Origin: Liquidambar formosana
Lineage: Eukaryota > Streptophyta > Magnoliopsida > Saxifragales > Altingiaceae
DNA length: 64,000 bases
Assembly: GCA_039720395.1 (NCBI GenBank)
Contig: CM077820.1
Coordinates: 17,629,923 to 17,693,922, forward strand
Direction: 5' to 3'
The notes under the pieces were generated by a model that ran no database searches, was not told the origin of the DNA, and saw only the letters and a list, made by a program, of their open reading frames with translations. How positions within the stretch are numbered: the stretch's first letter is position 1; the number at the start of each line of letters is the position of its first letter. The position numbers and the translations under genes are program-made. Of the stretch, positions 32,831 through 43,381 are shown piece by piece.

Positions 32831-33119
32831 TAAATAGGTCTAATAATTATGAGACTCCTTATGCTTGGGATAGACCATCACCTAGGACTCCTCCTGTTTG
32901 TCATCATAGTGGTGAGGTTGGTTATATCCTACCCAATTGCTTCCAACTTAGGGATCGAATGTCTAGGACTTCTAGAAATCTTGTCTTGAGTATGGATAGT
33001 GTTGGTGAGTGTTTTTGGAGGTTGTGTGTAGAAGTTTCTGATCTGAGACAGATAGCTTATAGAAGTTTTGAAACCTCCTCTAGTGTGTTTAAGAGAAACA
33101 ATTTTAGGGTCAATAGAGT

Positions 33120-33995
33120 CAACTCTTCCACGAAAGTTAACACCCCTAAAGTGAAGACTGAGTGGATTGTCAAAAATGATCTTAGGTGTCTTGTGGTTCA
33201 CACTGCTCTTAAAGCTCATAGTTCTACCATGTGGTACTTAGACAGTGGCTGTTCTAGGCACATGACTAGAGACAAGTCCTTATTTGCTTTTTATGAGGAT
33301 TGTGATGGAGGTACTGTGATTTTTGGAGATGAGAAGAAATCTGAAGTAGTTGGTAAAGGTACTATCACTGCTCTAGGTTTTCCTAAGCTTGACAATGTGT
33401 TGTTTGTGAAGGGACTTAAAGCCAATCTTCTCAATATCAGTAATGTGTGATGAACACCACTCCGTACAATTCACCCGCAACAAATGTTCCATTCCTAATG
33501 ATAAGAGTGTATGTGTTATGGAGGGTGTGAGGACTAGTGATAACTGTTATGGTATTTCTCCTACCTCTAACATAGTCTGCAATAGTGCTAGAGTTGATGA
33601 TACTAAGTTGTGGCATCGTAGGTTGGGACACTTGAACTATAAGGATTTTACTCGTTTTATTAAAAGAGAGTGTATTAGAGCTGTGCCCAAACTAGGTAAG
33701 TCTCTTAAAAGTGTTTGTGGTCCTTGTCAGCTAGGAAAGTAGATTAGGTGTTCTCATAGAAAGATAAATGAGATTGTTACCACTAGGTGTCTTGAGCTAA
33801 TTTACTTAGATCTCATGGGTCCTTCTAGGATAGAGACCATAGGAGGTAGGAAGCATATCCTTGTGATGGTTAATGATTTTTCTAGATACACTTGGATTGC
33901 TTTGTTGAGAGATAAGACTGAAGCATTTAGTTGTTTTAAGACTATATGCCAGCGTGTTTAGAATGAGAAAAGGTATCTCATAACTCGGATAAGGA
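33120..33995 (+). pseudogene. Copia protease and truncated integrase
   Basis: The protease active site lies in WYLDSGCSRHMT (Asp codon at 33241). A TGA at about 33448 separates it from the integrase zinc domain (LWHRRLGHLNYKDF with His residues, then CGPCQLGK with Cys residues). The core follows with LDLMGPSRIETIGGRKHIL and VNDFSRYTW, carrying the first two catalytic Asp. A TAG falls near 33959. The frame ends at ITRIRSN, just before the usual DxGTEF segment with the catalytic Glu. Homology stops abruptly there. Confidence 0.85.
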
Positions 33996-34483
33996 GTAAT
34001 TTTTATCCATTTTCTTTATTTGGGTTTGAAACCCACTTTTCCCCTTTACTATTTTACTTTCCCCTTTCTTTCTCCCCGTGATCCCTTCATCGGAACCCTA
34101 AGCTCCTTGCCGTCGTTCTTCTATTGCCACTTGCCTCCCTGGTTCCTCTCGCTGTCGGGTTGCTAACCTCCCTTTTCTCCGGCGTCGGTTCTTGTTCCTC
34201 TTCCATCTCCAGTTGCTCTCATCTCTTCCTGCCGCAGTTTTGCCCTAGTTTCTTCCCTCGCCGGTCTCGCCACCACTCTTGCTATGGTTCCTTGTTTTTG
34301 GCCTGACTGTATTTATGCCATTGAATTCTCTTGCCTGGTGCTTCCTTGGTCTATGGTGGTGCTGTATGTTCTCTTGGTTGGCTATAGTATTGGATTCTCT
34401 TCTTTGGATGGGGTTTGCTTTTTGCTCGTGGATTCCCAAGTTGGTACCTTACTTTGTCCTGCCCAATTTCCTCGGCTGCTGTT

Positions 34484-34528
<45 letters not shown>

Positions 34529-35270
34529 CTCTTTCTTTGGCTCTCTGTTAAGGTTTCGAGTTATTTCCCCTGGTGTATTGTGCTTTGTTGTGTAGTACCT
34601 TAGGATTTTTGGCTTTTGACAGTTTGAACAGTGGTGAACAGTGGTGTCAGTGCATTTTTTCTTTTCTTTTTTTTTTTTTATTATTTATTATTTATTTATT
34701 TATTTTTACAGTTTGAACAGTGTGTTCTTAGCATTTGTGATTACTATGGTTTTGTCTTTGGGATTGGTCTTTGCCTTGCTTTGGCCCTTGCTCTTTGGTT
34801 TCATGTGTTGGGCTTGGTGCTACTGTTTGTTCCTTGTTGTTGGAGGCTTGCCAGTGGGTTCTAGATTGGCCGCGTGTAGTTTCTATTGACCTGTGGGTTC
34901 TCCTTTGCCCCTTCCCTGTACTACCTTGGGATTTTTCTATTGCCTGTGGAGATTATTGTGGGTTTTTGTTGGACTGGTTCTCCTTCTCTCCTACTGCTGG
35001 GTTCATTTACTGTTGTTTGCTTTGTGTGTCCAGTCTTAGGCCATTGGCTTTGTTTAGACAAGTTGTTGCTTCATCGTATGTTTTTGGCCCTATGACCTGT
35101 GACTGTGGTGTACTTGTTGGCCTGTTAGCTGTGGTATTTGATTAGGCTTGGCAGTGGTTGGAACTACTTTGCTCGTTGGCTTGGTCTTTATGCGTGTTTT
35201 GCTACTGTTTTGGGCTTTTCCGTCGTTCATCATGCTGTTTGAGTTCGGACTGCTCTTGGTGTATGCCTTG
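33996..35270 (+). other. Foreign block inside the Copia element, non-coding first part
   Basis: C/T-rich sequence resembling a plant 5' leader (33996-34270), then a long intron-like T/G-rich part with a T run at about 34486-34528. Several open frames exist but are poly-Phe or hydrophobic and without domain, so none is called. Confidence 0.45.
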
Positions 35271-37796
35271 ATGGCTGGTGGTTCAGGCCGAGGCCATGGT
35301 AGGGCCAAGGGGATAGTGATTTCTGACTCCACAGATAGTGCGGGCTGTAGTCATGGCCGTGGTTAGGCCTCTACACTTGACAAAAGAAGGGAAAGCTGTT
35401 GCTACGGGCAAAAGCAAAAACAAGCGCTTTCCTCGCTCCCCAACTCCTTCTGCGAGCTCTTCAAGTGAGGAAGATGATGAGTAGTAATTTGATGACTCCC
35501 AGGACTAGCTCGGCTATGGATGCTCCTATCAATGCCACTGACTTCGGTGCCCCGCTACCTGTCGCACCTAGGACAGATGTTTTAGGCGATATAGTGATGG
35601 ATATGTCGATAGTTGAGCCGTGGTGGAGTATTGATGAGGCCAAACAACTTTATTTGGAGCATTTTTTGAAACAGCCAGTTTGGGGTGAGCGAGTGGTTGA
35701 TCTTGATGGCCTTGCGAGTGGCTATGTCAACCGGTAGTTTTAGCATCACCATTAGCAGCCTATTCTGAATGTGCGGGGTCACATATATCCTCGGTTGGTT
35801 CAGATTTTCTGTGCAAATTTCTATGATTAGAATACCGACCGTTGGGAGATTTATTCCCAAGTCTTGGGAATTAATATTGCTTTTATTGCGGCCACAGTTG
35901 ATTCTTTTCTAGGATTGCACCGAGTTGACAACCCCGCCATACCTTCTACTTCTGCTTCTCAAGCTCCGCCACTTTCTGATGTTTATGCTTACCTATGTGG
36001 TCAGCCTATTGAGGTGAAGGGTGAGCTCTAGGCTGGTCGGATGCTTGAGAACTTTCAGCTGCTCTACAAGGTTGTCTGCAACATTATTCTATTGACTTCC
36101 CATCAGGCTGGTCTTTCTGTTGAGCGAGCTTGGTTCTTGTATACCTTAGTAACGGGTAGATCAGTTGACTTGGCCTCTCTGATTGTCAAGTTGGTTTATC
36201 AGGCTGCCACTCCTCCCAACAGTACTTCTAGTTTACCTTTCAGTGTTTTGATCTCCAACCTTTGCTGTCTAAGGGGTTCCACCAGATATTTAGACTCATC
36301 CCCAGTAGGTATGATTTCAAAGGGTGTGGTGAAACAAAGTTTGAGTCAGCACAAGGGTAAGCAAGCTAGGTTCACTTCGAGTTCCTCTCCTTCATGATAA
36401 TAGCTTAAAATTGCATTAATGTTATACTTTCAGTAGGCATTATCACATTTATTTGGCACTTAAGTCCACATTTTACACATTATACATGAGCTTTCTTGAT
36501 ACATGCTCTTATACTTAAAGTGGTGTATTAATGTGTGTTTTATTTTTGTAGGAAGCCAAGTCTCTATGGTCAAGCATTCTTTATTTATTTGGAAATATAT
36601 GGAAGCTTTGCAAGGGTGAAGTGCATTAATTTTAGAAGATTTTAGCAAAGAAATTGGCAACCTCAAAGTTGGAAAGAATATTAAAAAGGAAGTTTGGAGC
36701 AGTTACCGTATTTTGGCCATAACTTTTGACTCCAAAGTCCAATTGATACAAAGTTGGTGTCCCTAAAAAGCTGATTTCAAGCCCGACAATATTGTATTTC
36801 ACAAATATTTTGTCATTTCGACGATTAGTAGGTCAAAAACGGGTTACAAGTTAGCCCTACTGAAAAAAACGGGATTCCCAATTTGTTTCCTAATTTTTCT
36901 CTTCTTTCTCTCGGAAACCCTAAGAGTACATGGAAAGGAAAAGGTGGCTGCACCTATATATATTACTTCTCCTCTTCTCTTCTATTACCACCTCTCTCTT
37001 ATTCTTCTTCTTCTTCTACCTCTCTTTAGTTTTCTAGTTTTCAATTATCATGAGTAGCTAAACTTTTTGCTAAGGTTAGGAGTGAAGCCACAACAATTGT
37101 TTGGTATTTTTTTAATGACTCTTTCATGGATTTAATGTAAGGTTTTATAGTTTTGATTGATTTTGATTATTTTGCAAAGTATTTATTCTGTATAATTCTT
37201 TTATTTATCGTTAACTCCGGGTACGGTAAATGCTTAGAATTCCCTGCGAATTAAATTACTAGTTTTCTCATGCATTAAATCAATCAACCTTATGAATCCA
37301 TATTTTTAGAATCGTTTTGAATAAAATTAATTGTTATATCATCCAATTGGGAACATCCTTCGTATGAATCTCAGTTGAGTTATAAAATTAAGTCATTAGC
37401 AAATATTTAATACTTGTTGTGAGTGGACCTCTGAACCTTAGTGATTTTAAATTATTGTTTTCAATCAAATTAATTCTTTGCAATCAAGCAACCAAATTCC
37501 TAAAGTCTTTTCTCAATTATCTTTGCTAATTATTCCCCTTCCCTGTGGTTCGACCTTGGACTCACCGAGAATTTATTACTTCGCGACATCCTGCACTTGG
37601 GAGCATTATTAAAGTCACAGCACTTTATATGCTTCACCTCCTCCTACTCCTAAGCCTCTTACTGCTGATCAGTTCACTTGTCTCATGGATGTTTTGTCTG
37701 ATATTCATGATCGGATGGCTCGCATTAAGGATCATTTGGCTGCTCGTGATGGTCTTCTGCCTCCGTTACTTCCTTATGGTCGTGGTCGTGGCCGTT
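35271..37796 (+). pseudogene. Degenerate 'putative plant transposon protein' ORF (PF20167-like), interrupted
   Basis: Begins near the ATG at 35271 (MAGGSGRGHGRAKG) and, after a frame change, gives a Lys/Ser-rich stretch ending SSSSEEDDE. The domain itself lies at about 35620-36300: LNVRGHIYPRLVQIFCANFY, LGINIAFIAATVDSFLGL, then LLTSHQAGLSVERAWFLYTL and VTGRSVDLASLIVKLVY, the order typical of this plant transposon-associated family of unknown function. Several stops and frameshifts occur. A 1237-bp insertion separates SSSPS from PPPTPKPLTADQF; without it the frame runs on to a GRGRGR end at 37796. Family assignment from motif order only. Confidence 0.55.
36395..37631. mobile_element. Nested insertion, probably a solo LTR
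   Basis: CTTCA stands at 36390-36394 and again at 37632-37636, a 5-bp duplication typical of LTR elements, and removal leaves the surrounding ORF in frame. The insert begins TGATAATAGCTTAAAATTGC and near its end has CCCTGTGGTTCGACCTTGGA and TTTATTACTTCGCGACA, words common at plant Gypsy LTR ends. The last bases (TTATATG) are not the expected CA, so the exact class is unsure. Confidence 0.6.
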
Positions 37797-38294
37797 AGCT
37801 CCTCAGTCTTCTTGTTTCTAGCTCTTTCTGGTTGTTCTAACTAGTTTGGGGGGTTTTTGGTGCTTAGTTTTCTTTTGGCACTTGGTTGGCCATCTCGTTG
37901 TGGCATTTTATGGGATTTATTTGTCTGTACCTCATCTTTGTTTGCTTAACTATCCTTCTTTCTTTTATTTGTCTTGTGCTTCCTTGCTTTGCCAATTCTT
38001 GACAAAAAAAAGGGGAGAAGTGTTTAGTTTATCATGCTTATATTCATTTATTGGTGTATTTTACTTCTATCTGTGATTTTATGCTGGGTATTGTCTGTTA
38101 TTACTTACAGATCACAAGTTAAGCTTTTGAGAAGTGGATATGCGTATGAGAGTTTGTAGTTTGGTGTCTTCATGTAATTTTTCTTTTATTGAGTTATAAT
38201 TCTCTCTAGAGAATAGGACTTGTTCAATTTTGTGGTTTGGGAATAGGTCTTATATCTCATGTCGAGATTAGGTTGGTTTTGTCACGGAATTGCC
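37797..38294 (+). other. Non-coding end of the Copia internal region
   Basis: No ORF of note. T-rich sequence leading to the purine tract and 3' LTR; the GACAAAAAAAAGGGGAGAAG at 37999-38018 is a second purine-rich tract. Confidence 0.4.
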
Positions 38295-38306
38295 AAAGGG
38301 GGAGAT
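38295..38306 (+). promoter_or_regulatory. Polypurine tract of the Copia element
   Basis: AAAGGGGGAGAT directly before the 3' LTR, the usual plus-strand primer site. It is preceded by TTGCC, as in many plant Copia elements. Confidence 0.85.
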
Positions 38307-39318
38307 TGTAAAGTCCATATTTTCTATGTGTTGGCAAATTCCGTGTCAAATGTGGAGTATTTGTCCTTGAAGATACATTCAAGTGAAGACGCTCCTCAAT
38401 TTAGCTCACACTCGTTTATAGGTAAGGTAAGTGCCTTAGTTGACCCCCACTTGGTGTTTAAAATGTTTCAAATTATCATAAGTGGTTTTAATAAAGGTAG
38501 TATAGTTTTTATTGGTTTAAAAAAACAGTTTTTCTACTACCCCGATCGATCGCTACTATTTTAGATAACTCTTATAGGCACTGCCATACCTCGATCGATC
38601 AGGGTTAAGGGTCCGATCAATCGAAGCTTGCCCAGAAACTTGTTTTTTTCTCTGTGACCCCTCGATCGATTAGGGTTGAGCCTAGATCGATTGGGGTTCG
38701 TAAAATAAATTTTTTTAACTTCCTAAAATTGACCTATTTGATTTAAAAAAATGACTAAGCCTCTTGGGGTTTGTTAGACTATATAAATAGGTTATGTTTT
38801 CATTAAAAGGGTCAAGCAAGTCTCCCCCACTTGGTTTTTACATCCGTCATCTTCTTAAACCTCTTTAGAGCACTTTTAACCTAGGTTTTCACATACATAC
38901 TCTAGAGACCTTCAAACCACACACCCTTTCACATCCTTAGATGATTTTGAGTTTGTTGCGACAGTGATTGGGCGTGCAAGTTCGTGTTAGAAGAAATTAC
39001 TGTGAAGAGGTTGGTTGTGACCAAAGCCGTGAAGACAGAGATTGATCGTGTACGGTCGTGGGAATGAAGACAACTGCATAAGTCTTTGTTGTTTGTAAGT
39101 GTGTCTTGTACTCATTGAATTCATAGTGGATTTGCTTCAACTGGACTAGGTCCCGTGGTTTTTCCCATCTAGGGTTTTCCACGTAAAAATCTCTTGTGCA
39201 ATCTTCTACTTGTTTTCATAACTACTTTGGTGAGTTAATCTTAAACTTGGGTAAGATTATTCATAATACCTATTCAACCCCCCATCTTGGTATTGTAGGG
39301 TAGTATACCGGAATTTCA
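38307..39318 (+). repeat. 3' LTR of the Copia element
   Basis: 1012 bp, TG...CA, aligned throughout with the 5' LTR but with deletions (notably in the GATCGATC motif region and near 39225) and many substitutions. Followed by the CTATA duplication. Confidence 0.9.
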
Positions 39319-39323
39319 CTATA

Positions 39324-40716
39324 AATGCCAAGTTAACAATTAAACTAATAATGGGTTTGAATGTTTGATCTAAAATCTACATTTTGAAAAACATCGGTGA
39401 GAAAGCACGGTCTTGTATACCTATCAAGGAATAGTTTATTTTGATTTAATGTAGAAATAGGAAATTCAATATGCTTTACTATTCCCAATCCTGTAAATTG
39501 AAGAGTGATTCATTAGCTCAAAACAACTATCTAGCGTAGGATAGATCTCACGTGTTTGACACATGTGGCATAATCCACCCCTTACGTGAGGGGAGTGAGA
39601 GGGCCATTCCCCACTACAAACCTCCACCCCCCACCCCAAACACAAAAAAATAAAATAAAATTCCCCTTCTTATTTTGTTTAGGGCTTGATGCCTTGATTC
39701 CATTTATTGATCCCTATGCTAAATGATGGCCCCCTTTCAAAAACTTTAAGAGTTTTCATAGCATTAGATCTAAAATTCAATATTTATTTTTTTGAGGCTT
39801 GGTAAATTCGAACTTGAACATGGTGCTTAAGTAGAGGAGAAGTTAACTTATTTTGTTAAAAATGTAGACACATTTATTAATTAATAATTAGAAATTCGCC
39901 AAACGAATAATCTGTTTGAGAATGAAAATGCTAAATACACTAAAAAATAACCCAATAGCTTTATCGGCAATTGTGACAATAAAGAAGTAGTTACATATAT
40001 ACTCTATATTAAGGATTTTTTTTTCTTTTTTGGGAACTAAAAGAAAGATAATCCATGTAATATGAAAGTGGTGAAAATAGCAACTAGATGTAACGCTGCC
40101 CATTGAAAATAGTTTTGGCTAATGCATTAATTATGTTTGAATCAATACGCTAAAAAATGCAAACAAAAGCAACTCAAAAAATTTGATACCAAGTTACCTA
40201 AAAATCCTTCAAATTATTATTGAACATGTTGGCTTTAATTAATAAATGGTATTAATTTTCCAAGAAATTAATACTTGAATTGTGTTTGAATTCTTATTAC
40301 ACGGTAATAAAAGGGACAATGGGGTGCTTTTTAGAAAAAGACCCTTAAAATTGGAATTTTAAACTCTTAAGCCCCAGCTAAAAATTAATATGAAGAAATT
40401 ATCTTCCCAAATATTATAATGTTGGTATTTGACTCTTTTTATATGGATTTAATTATAGAGATGTGTTTTAATTATAGATTAGTAATCACATGCTTTGGAG
40501 GATCTAAGTTGCCAACCTAATTGGGATGTTAGATTTTCTTCGATGCCCTGCCTCTTTCTCCAAAAAAAAAAAAATAAATAAATAGAGGCATGTGGTAAAA
40601 AGTGACACCATATATTACCATATATTAATCATCTCTAGTAGTTATTGGTACATGGTAAACAAACACAAGCATAAGTTTTGGAAGAAGTGGGTGAGTGAAG
40701 AAATGGGTGAGGCTCC
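39324..40716. other. Unit B flank between Copia and prolamin-like copy B
   Basis: Matches unit A (24830-26450) throughout and contains no gene. It lacks the MITE found at 25557 and keeps a single TAA at that site. Confidence 0.8.
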
Positions 40717-41097
40717 TCATGCAATTAAAGTGCAACGATTCCAAATAGTTTCACTTCTTGGCAAAGCTTTTGCACCATATTTATGGAACATAGGCATGGA
40801 GAGGAGTCCCTTAACAGTCGTATCGAGGCAGCGCTTCCCTAGGTACACCAAATTGTGGCAGCAAATGTTGTTGAGATCTACTTCTCTAAATATGCTAGCA
40901 AAGATTTTTCTCCCACAATCATGGATCAACTTTTTTTTACAGTTAAGTACATAAGCAATTTCATCTGGAGAGATGTGAACCTGTAGTTCTGGAGGCGTAG
41001 GTCCAGCTGCTTTAGATGCAAGTCCTAGCTCAACCAACATTGCACTACTAGCTAAGAACAAAGCCACCAAGGTACAAAGGTTGTGTAGTTTTGTCAT
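40717..41097 (-). CDS. Prolamin-like (ECA1 gametogenesis-related) secreted cysteine-rich protein, copy B
   Basis: A 126-residue single-exon ORF, duplicate of the gene at 26453-26824. Same signal peptide, same six mature cysteines with the CC pair, same LVYLGKRCLDTTVKGLLSMP block. Differences are scattered (for example LASSAMLVELGLASKA, YVLNCKKK, NNICC), and one extra T after the last Cys codon moves the stop, adding LIA. A TATA box at 41183-41190 has the same spacing as copy A. An intact frame after duplication suggests both copies may still work. Function is inferred from family only. Confidence 0.85.
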   Translation of the reverse strand: MTKLHNLCTLVALFLASSAMLVELGLASKAAGPTPPELQVHISPDEIAYVLNCKKKLIHDCGRKIFASIFREVDLNNICCHNLVYLGKRCLDTTVKGLLSMPMFHKYGAKALPRSETIWNRCTLIA

Positions 41098-41182
41098 GGT
41101 GCCGGAAGAAATATTGTTGCTTTTCGTTTGTTGTAGTAGGAGAGTGAGTTTTGGGATGGAATTAGATCGGGAAAGAATGTTG

Positions 41183-41190
41183 TATTTATA
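41183..41190 (-). promoter_or_regulatory. TATA box of prolamin-like copy B
   Basis: TATAAATA on the minus strand, about 86 bp upstream of the ATG, conserved with copy A. Confidence 0.65.
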
Positions 41191-41587
41191 GTTGAAAAAT
41201 GGTTTTAAAGATGCTTCACAACGTTTCTACAGTTGCATTTGCATTGAATTTGCTTTTACTAATCTACATTCATTAAAATTTCTTTGGCATGTTATTAAAT
41301 TGTTCTTTATAAATTGATGAATGGAATAATTGTGTTTTGCTATTCTCGAAATCAGGAAATAAATGAAAATATTACAAGAAAACTTTTTTTTTTTTTTTCC
41401 CAAAAACATTGCTATATAGAATCTAGTTGTCTTAAAGAATTATTGGCTAGGACTTTTTTCCCTTCCAGTTTTTCCCTTGTCAAATACCAAAAAAACAGTT
41501 CCTGTATCAACTACAAAACGTTTTTTTTTTTTTTCCCTTGGAATATCGGTTAAAAAAAAAACAAAGAAAAAGGTTTCCAAATAAGGG

Positions 41588-41618
<31 letters not shown>

Positions 41619-42520
41619 TAAAAAATTGTAATTAAGTTATGTTTTTGCTGCTAACTGAACACTAGTTTTGCATCTAATCCATCAACCTTTTTTTGTTCTT
41701 TTTATTTTTTTAATTTTTAATTTTTTTTCCCAACAGGGTATCTAAACCATTAGTTTGACTAATTTCTTAGACACAGATAACGCTATTGCCTACGTAATGG
41801 GGACCATGGTTTAATTTGAGTGATTGATATGAATGCTGATTAACATAGTTCTTTCACGACTAAGGCTATTGCCTACGTAATGGGGGCTATTAGTTCGACT
41901 TATTATGCATTTTCCGTCAATATGCAAGGTTCCTTATTAAATGGTTGTTACATGGCATCTAGTTTTGCTTTTGTTGGGCTATGGGTTTATATCCAAGTCT
42001 TCAGCTTTACAGAATATGTCTTATGTGAAGAAGACAATGCAGAGATGGACTGTTGAGCAGAAGTTGTGAAGTTTCTTGGCCTTCTTTCGTACAGGTAAAA
42101 ATTTTCAAAAAGCATACTTGGACCGTCAACATTAAGCTCCCACGAAGTGGCCTACCTTAAAAGAATGCTGCATGTGGATGGAGTGCCATATGGACAAATA
42201 AACAGTTTGGTTGGAAGAAAGAATGATGGGATAGTCTCAGAGCAGGAGGATGGTTCTCTCGATTAGACTGCTTCAAACTGAAAGAGTAATTGGAAAAGCA
42301 GAGCCCAAGGGGTACCAACAATGGCCTCTGATATAAGCGGTTTGGAAGACTTACTGGGGAAAAAGAAGATTGTTTTGGAGGACAATTCTGGGGGGACATG
42401 ATAGAGTAAGAGATAGCTGGCAGGGAGGGTAAAAGGACTTGTGGAGACACTTGGGTTATGACAGGTGTTGAAAATTCTAATATAATGGCGGAGACTGGTG
42501 TCCAGTCTCGCCGAATGCCA

Positions 42521-43366
42521 TGAAAATCATAAGTTGGAACTGCCAGGGGCTTGGGAACCCTTGGACAATTCAAGCTCTCCATGATTTGATAAGGTGAGAA
42601 GGTCCTACTCTAGTCTTCTTAATGGAGACGAAGTTGAGTAAGAGGGAGATGGAGAAGGTAAGATGGAAAATGGGTTTTCAGAATGGTTTTTTTATTGAGC
42701 CAATTGGGCGTGCTGGGGGTTTATCTATGTTATGGGGAAATAGTATTCAAGCTAATCTACTATCCTTTTCTTGTTCCCATATAAATGTTCAGGTAACGGA
42801 GAATGCTAATATCTGTTGGCGATTAACAGGGTTTTATGGTAATCCGATGGCCTCACGAAGAAATATTTGTTGGGAATTATTGGAAACATTAAGGGATAAA
42901 TCTAATTTACCTTGGGTTTGTCTTAAAAATTTTAATGAGATTGTAGGTGATGGTGAAAAGTATGGAGGGTGCTCTATGGGCTGAGTCACAAATGAGGGAT
43001 TTTCAGGCAGCCATCGCAGCATGTGATTTTAAGGATTTGGGATATTTTGGGCCAAGGTTTATGTGGTGCAATAATAGGACGGGTTTAGCATGCATTAAGG
43101 AAAGGATTGATAGAGCCTTAGCTACCCAAGCATGGTGTTCTATTTTCCTAGGTGTAACTATTGAACATATGGTTTGTAGTGCATCCGACCACCTGCGTAT
43201 ACTAGTTGAATTATGTGGTTTACTAAATAAACAAGGGAGTAGGACTAAAGTTTTCCGTTTTGAAGAGATGTGGACAAGGGCTTTGGACTACGAAGAAATA
43301 GTTAAAAATGGTTGGTGTGGTAGAGCAGGGAGCGGGGTTTTCACTAGCTTTAAAGATAAAATTTGA
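42521..43366 (+). pseudogene. LINE ORF2, AP-like endonuclease part
   Basis: Starts MKIISWNCQGLGNPWTIQAL, the usual opening of plant LINE ORF2, then a stop, METKLSKREMEKVR, TGFYGNP, a degenerate LKNFNEIVGDGEKYGG in place of the usual GDFNE, and SASDHLRI near 43180 (the catalytic SDH). This domain nicks target DNA. The Asp of GDFN is changed, a stop follows GLGN...LIR, and a frameshift lies near 42975. Confidence 0.85.
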
Positions 43367-43381
43367 AATGCACAAACAGAG

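Larger units (their letters stand above)
29838..39318 (+). mobile_element. Copia LTR retrotransposon, defective, with a foreign block replacing most of pol
   Basis: Two ~1-kb LTRs (TGTAAAGTCC...GGAATTTCA) enclose the element, flanked by the exact 5-bp duplication CTATA (29833-29837 and 39319-39323). A PBS for initiator tRNA-Met and a purine tract sit inside the LTRs. Coding order is gag, protease, integrase, which defines Copia, but integrase stops before its catalytic Glu at about 33995 and no reverse transcriptase or RNase H follows. Instead there is a ~4.3-kb unrelated block. Many stops and frameshifts and unequal LTRs (1066 and 1012 bp) show it is not recent. Confidence 0.9.
29322..42136. 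repeat. Segmental duplication, unit B (enlarged by a Copia insertion)
   Basis: Resumes the F-box gene end in direct orientation and follows unit A through the prolamin-like gene to a last shared block at about 42000-42130. Interrupted by the Copia element at 29838-39318. Unit A sequence stops near ACAGTCCGCTAATATT, matching GGACCGTCAACATTA here; sequence beyond (into the LINE and HSP90 region) belongs to the unduplicated side. Confidence 0.85.

Noticed and set aside
34124..35145. Several plus-strand frames of 60-124 codons
   Set aside because: They contain poly-Phe from the T run and hydrophobic low-complexity sequence, overlap in three frames and have no domain.
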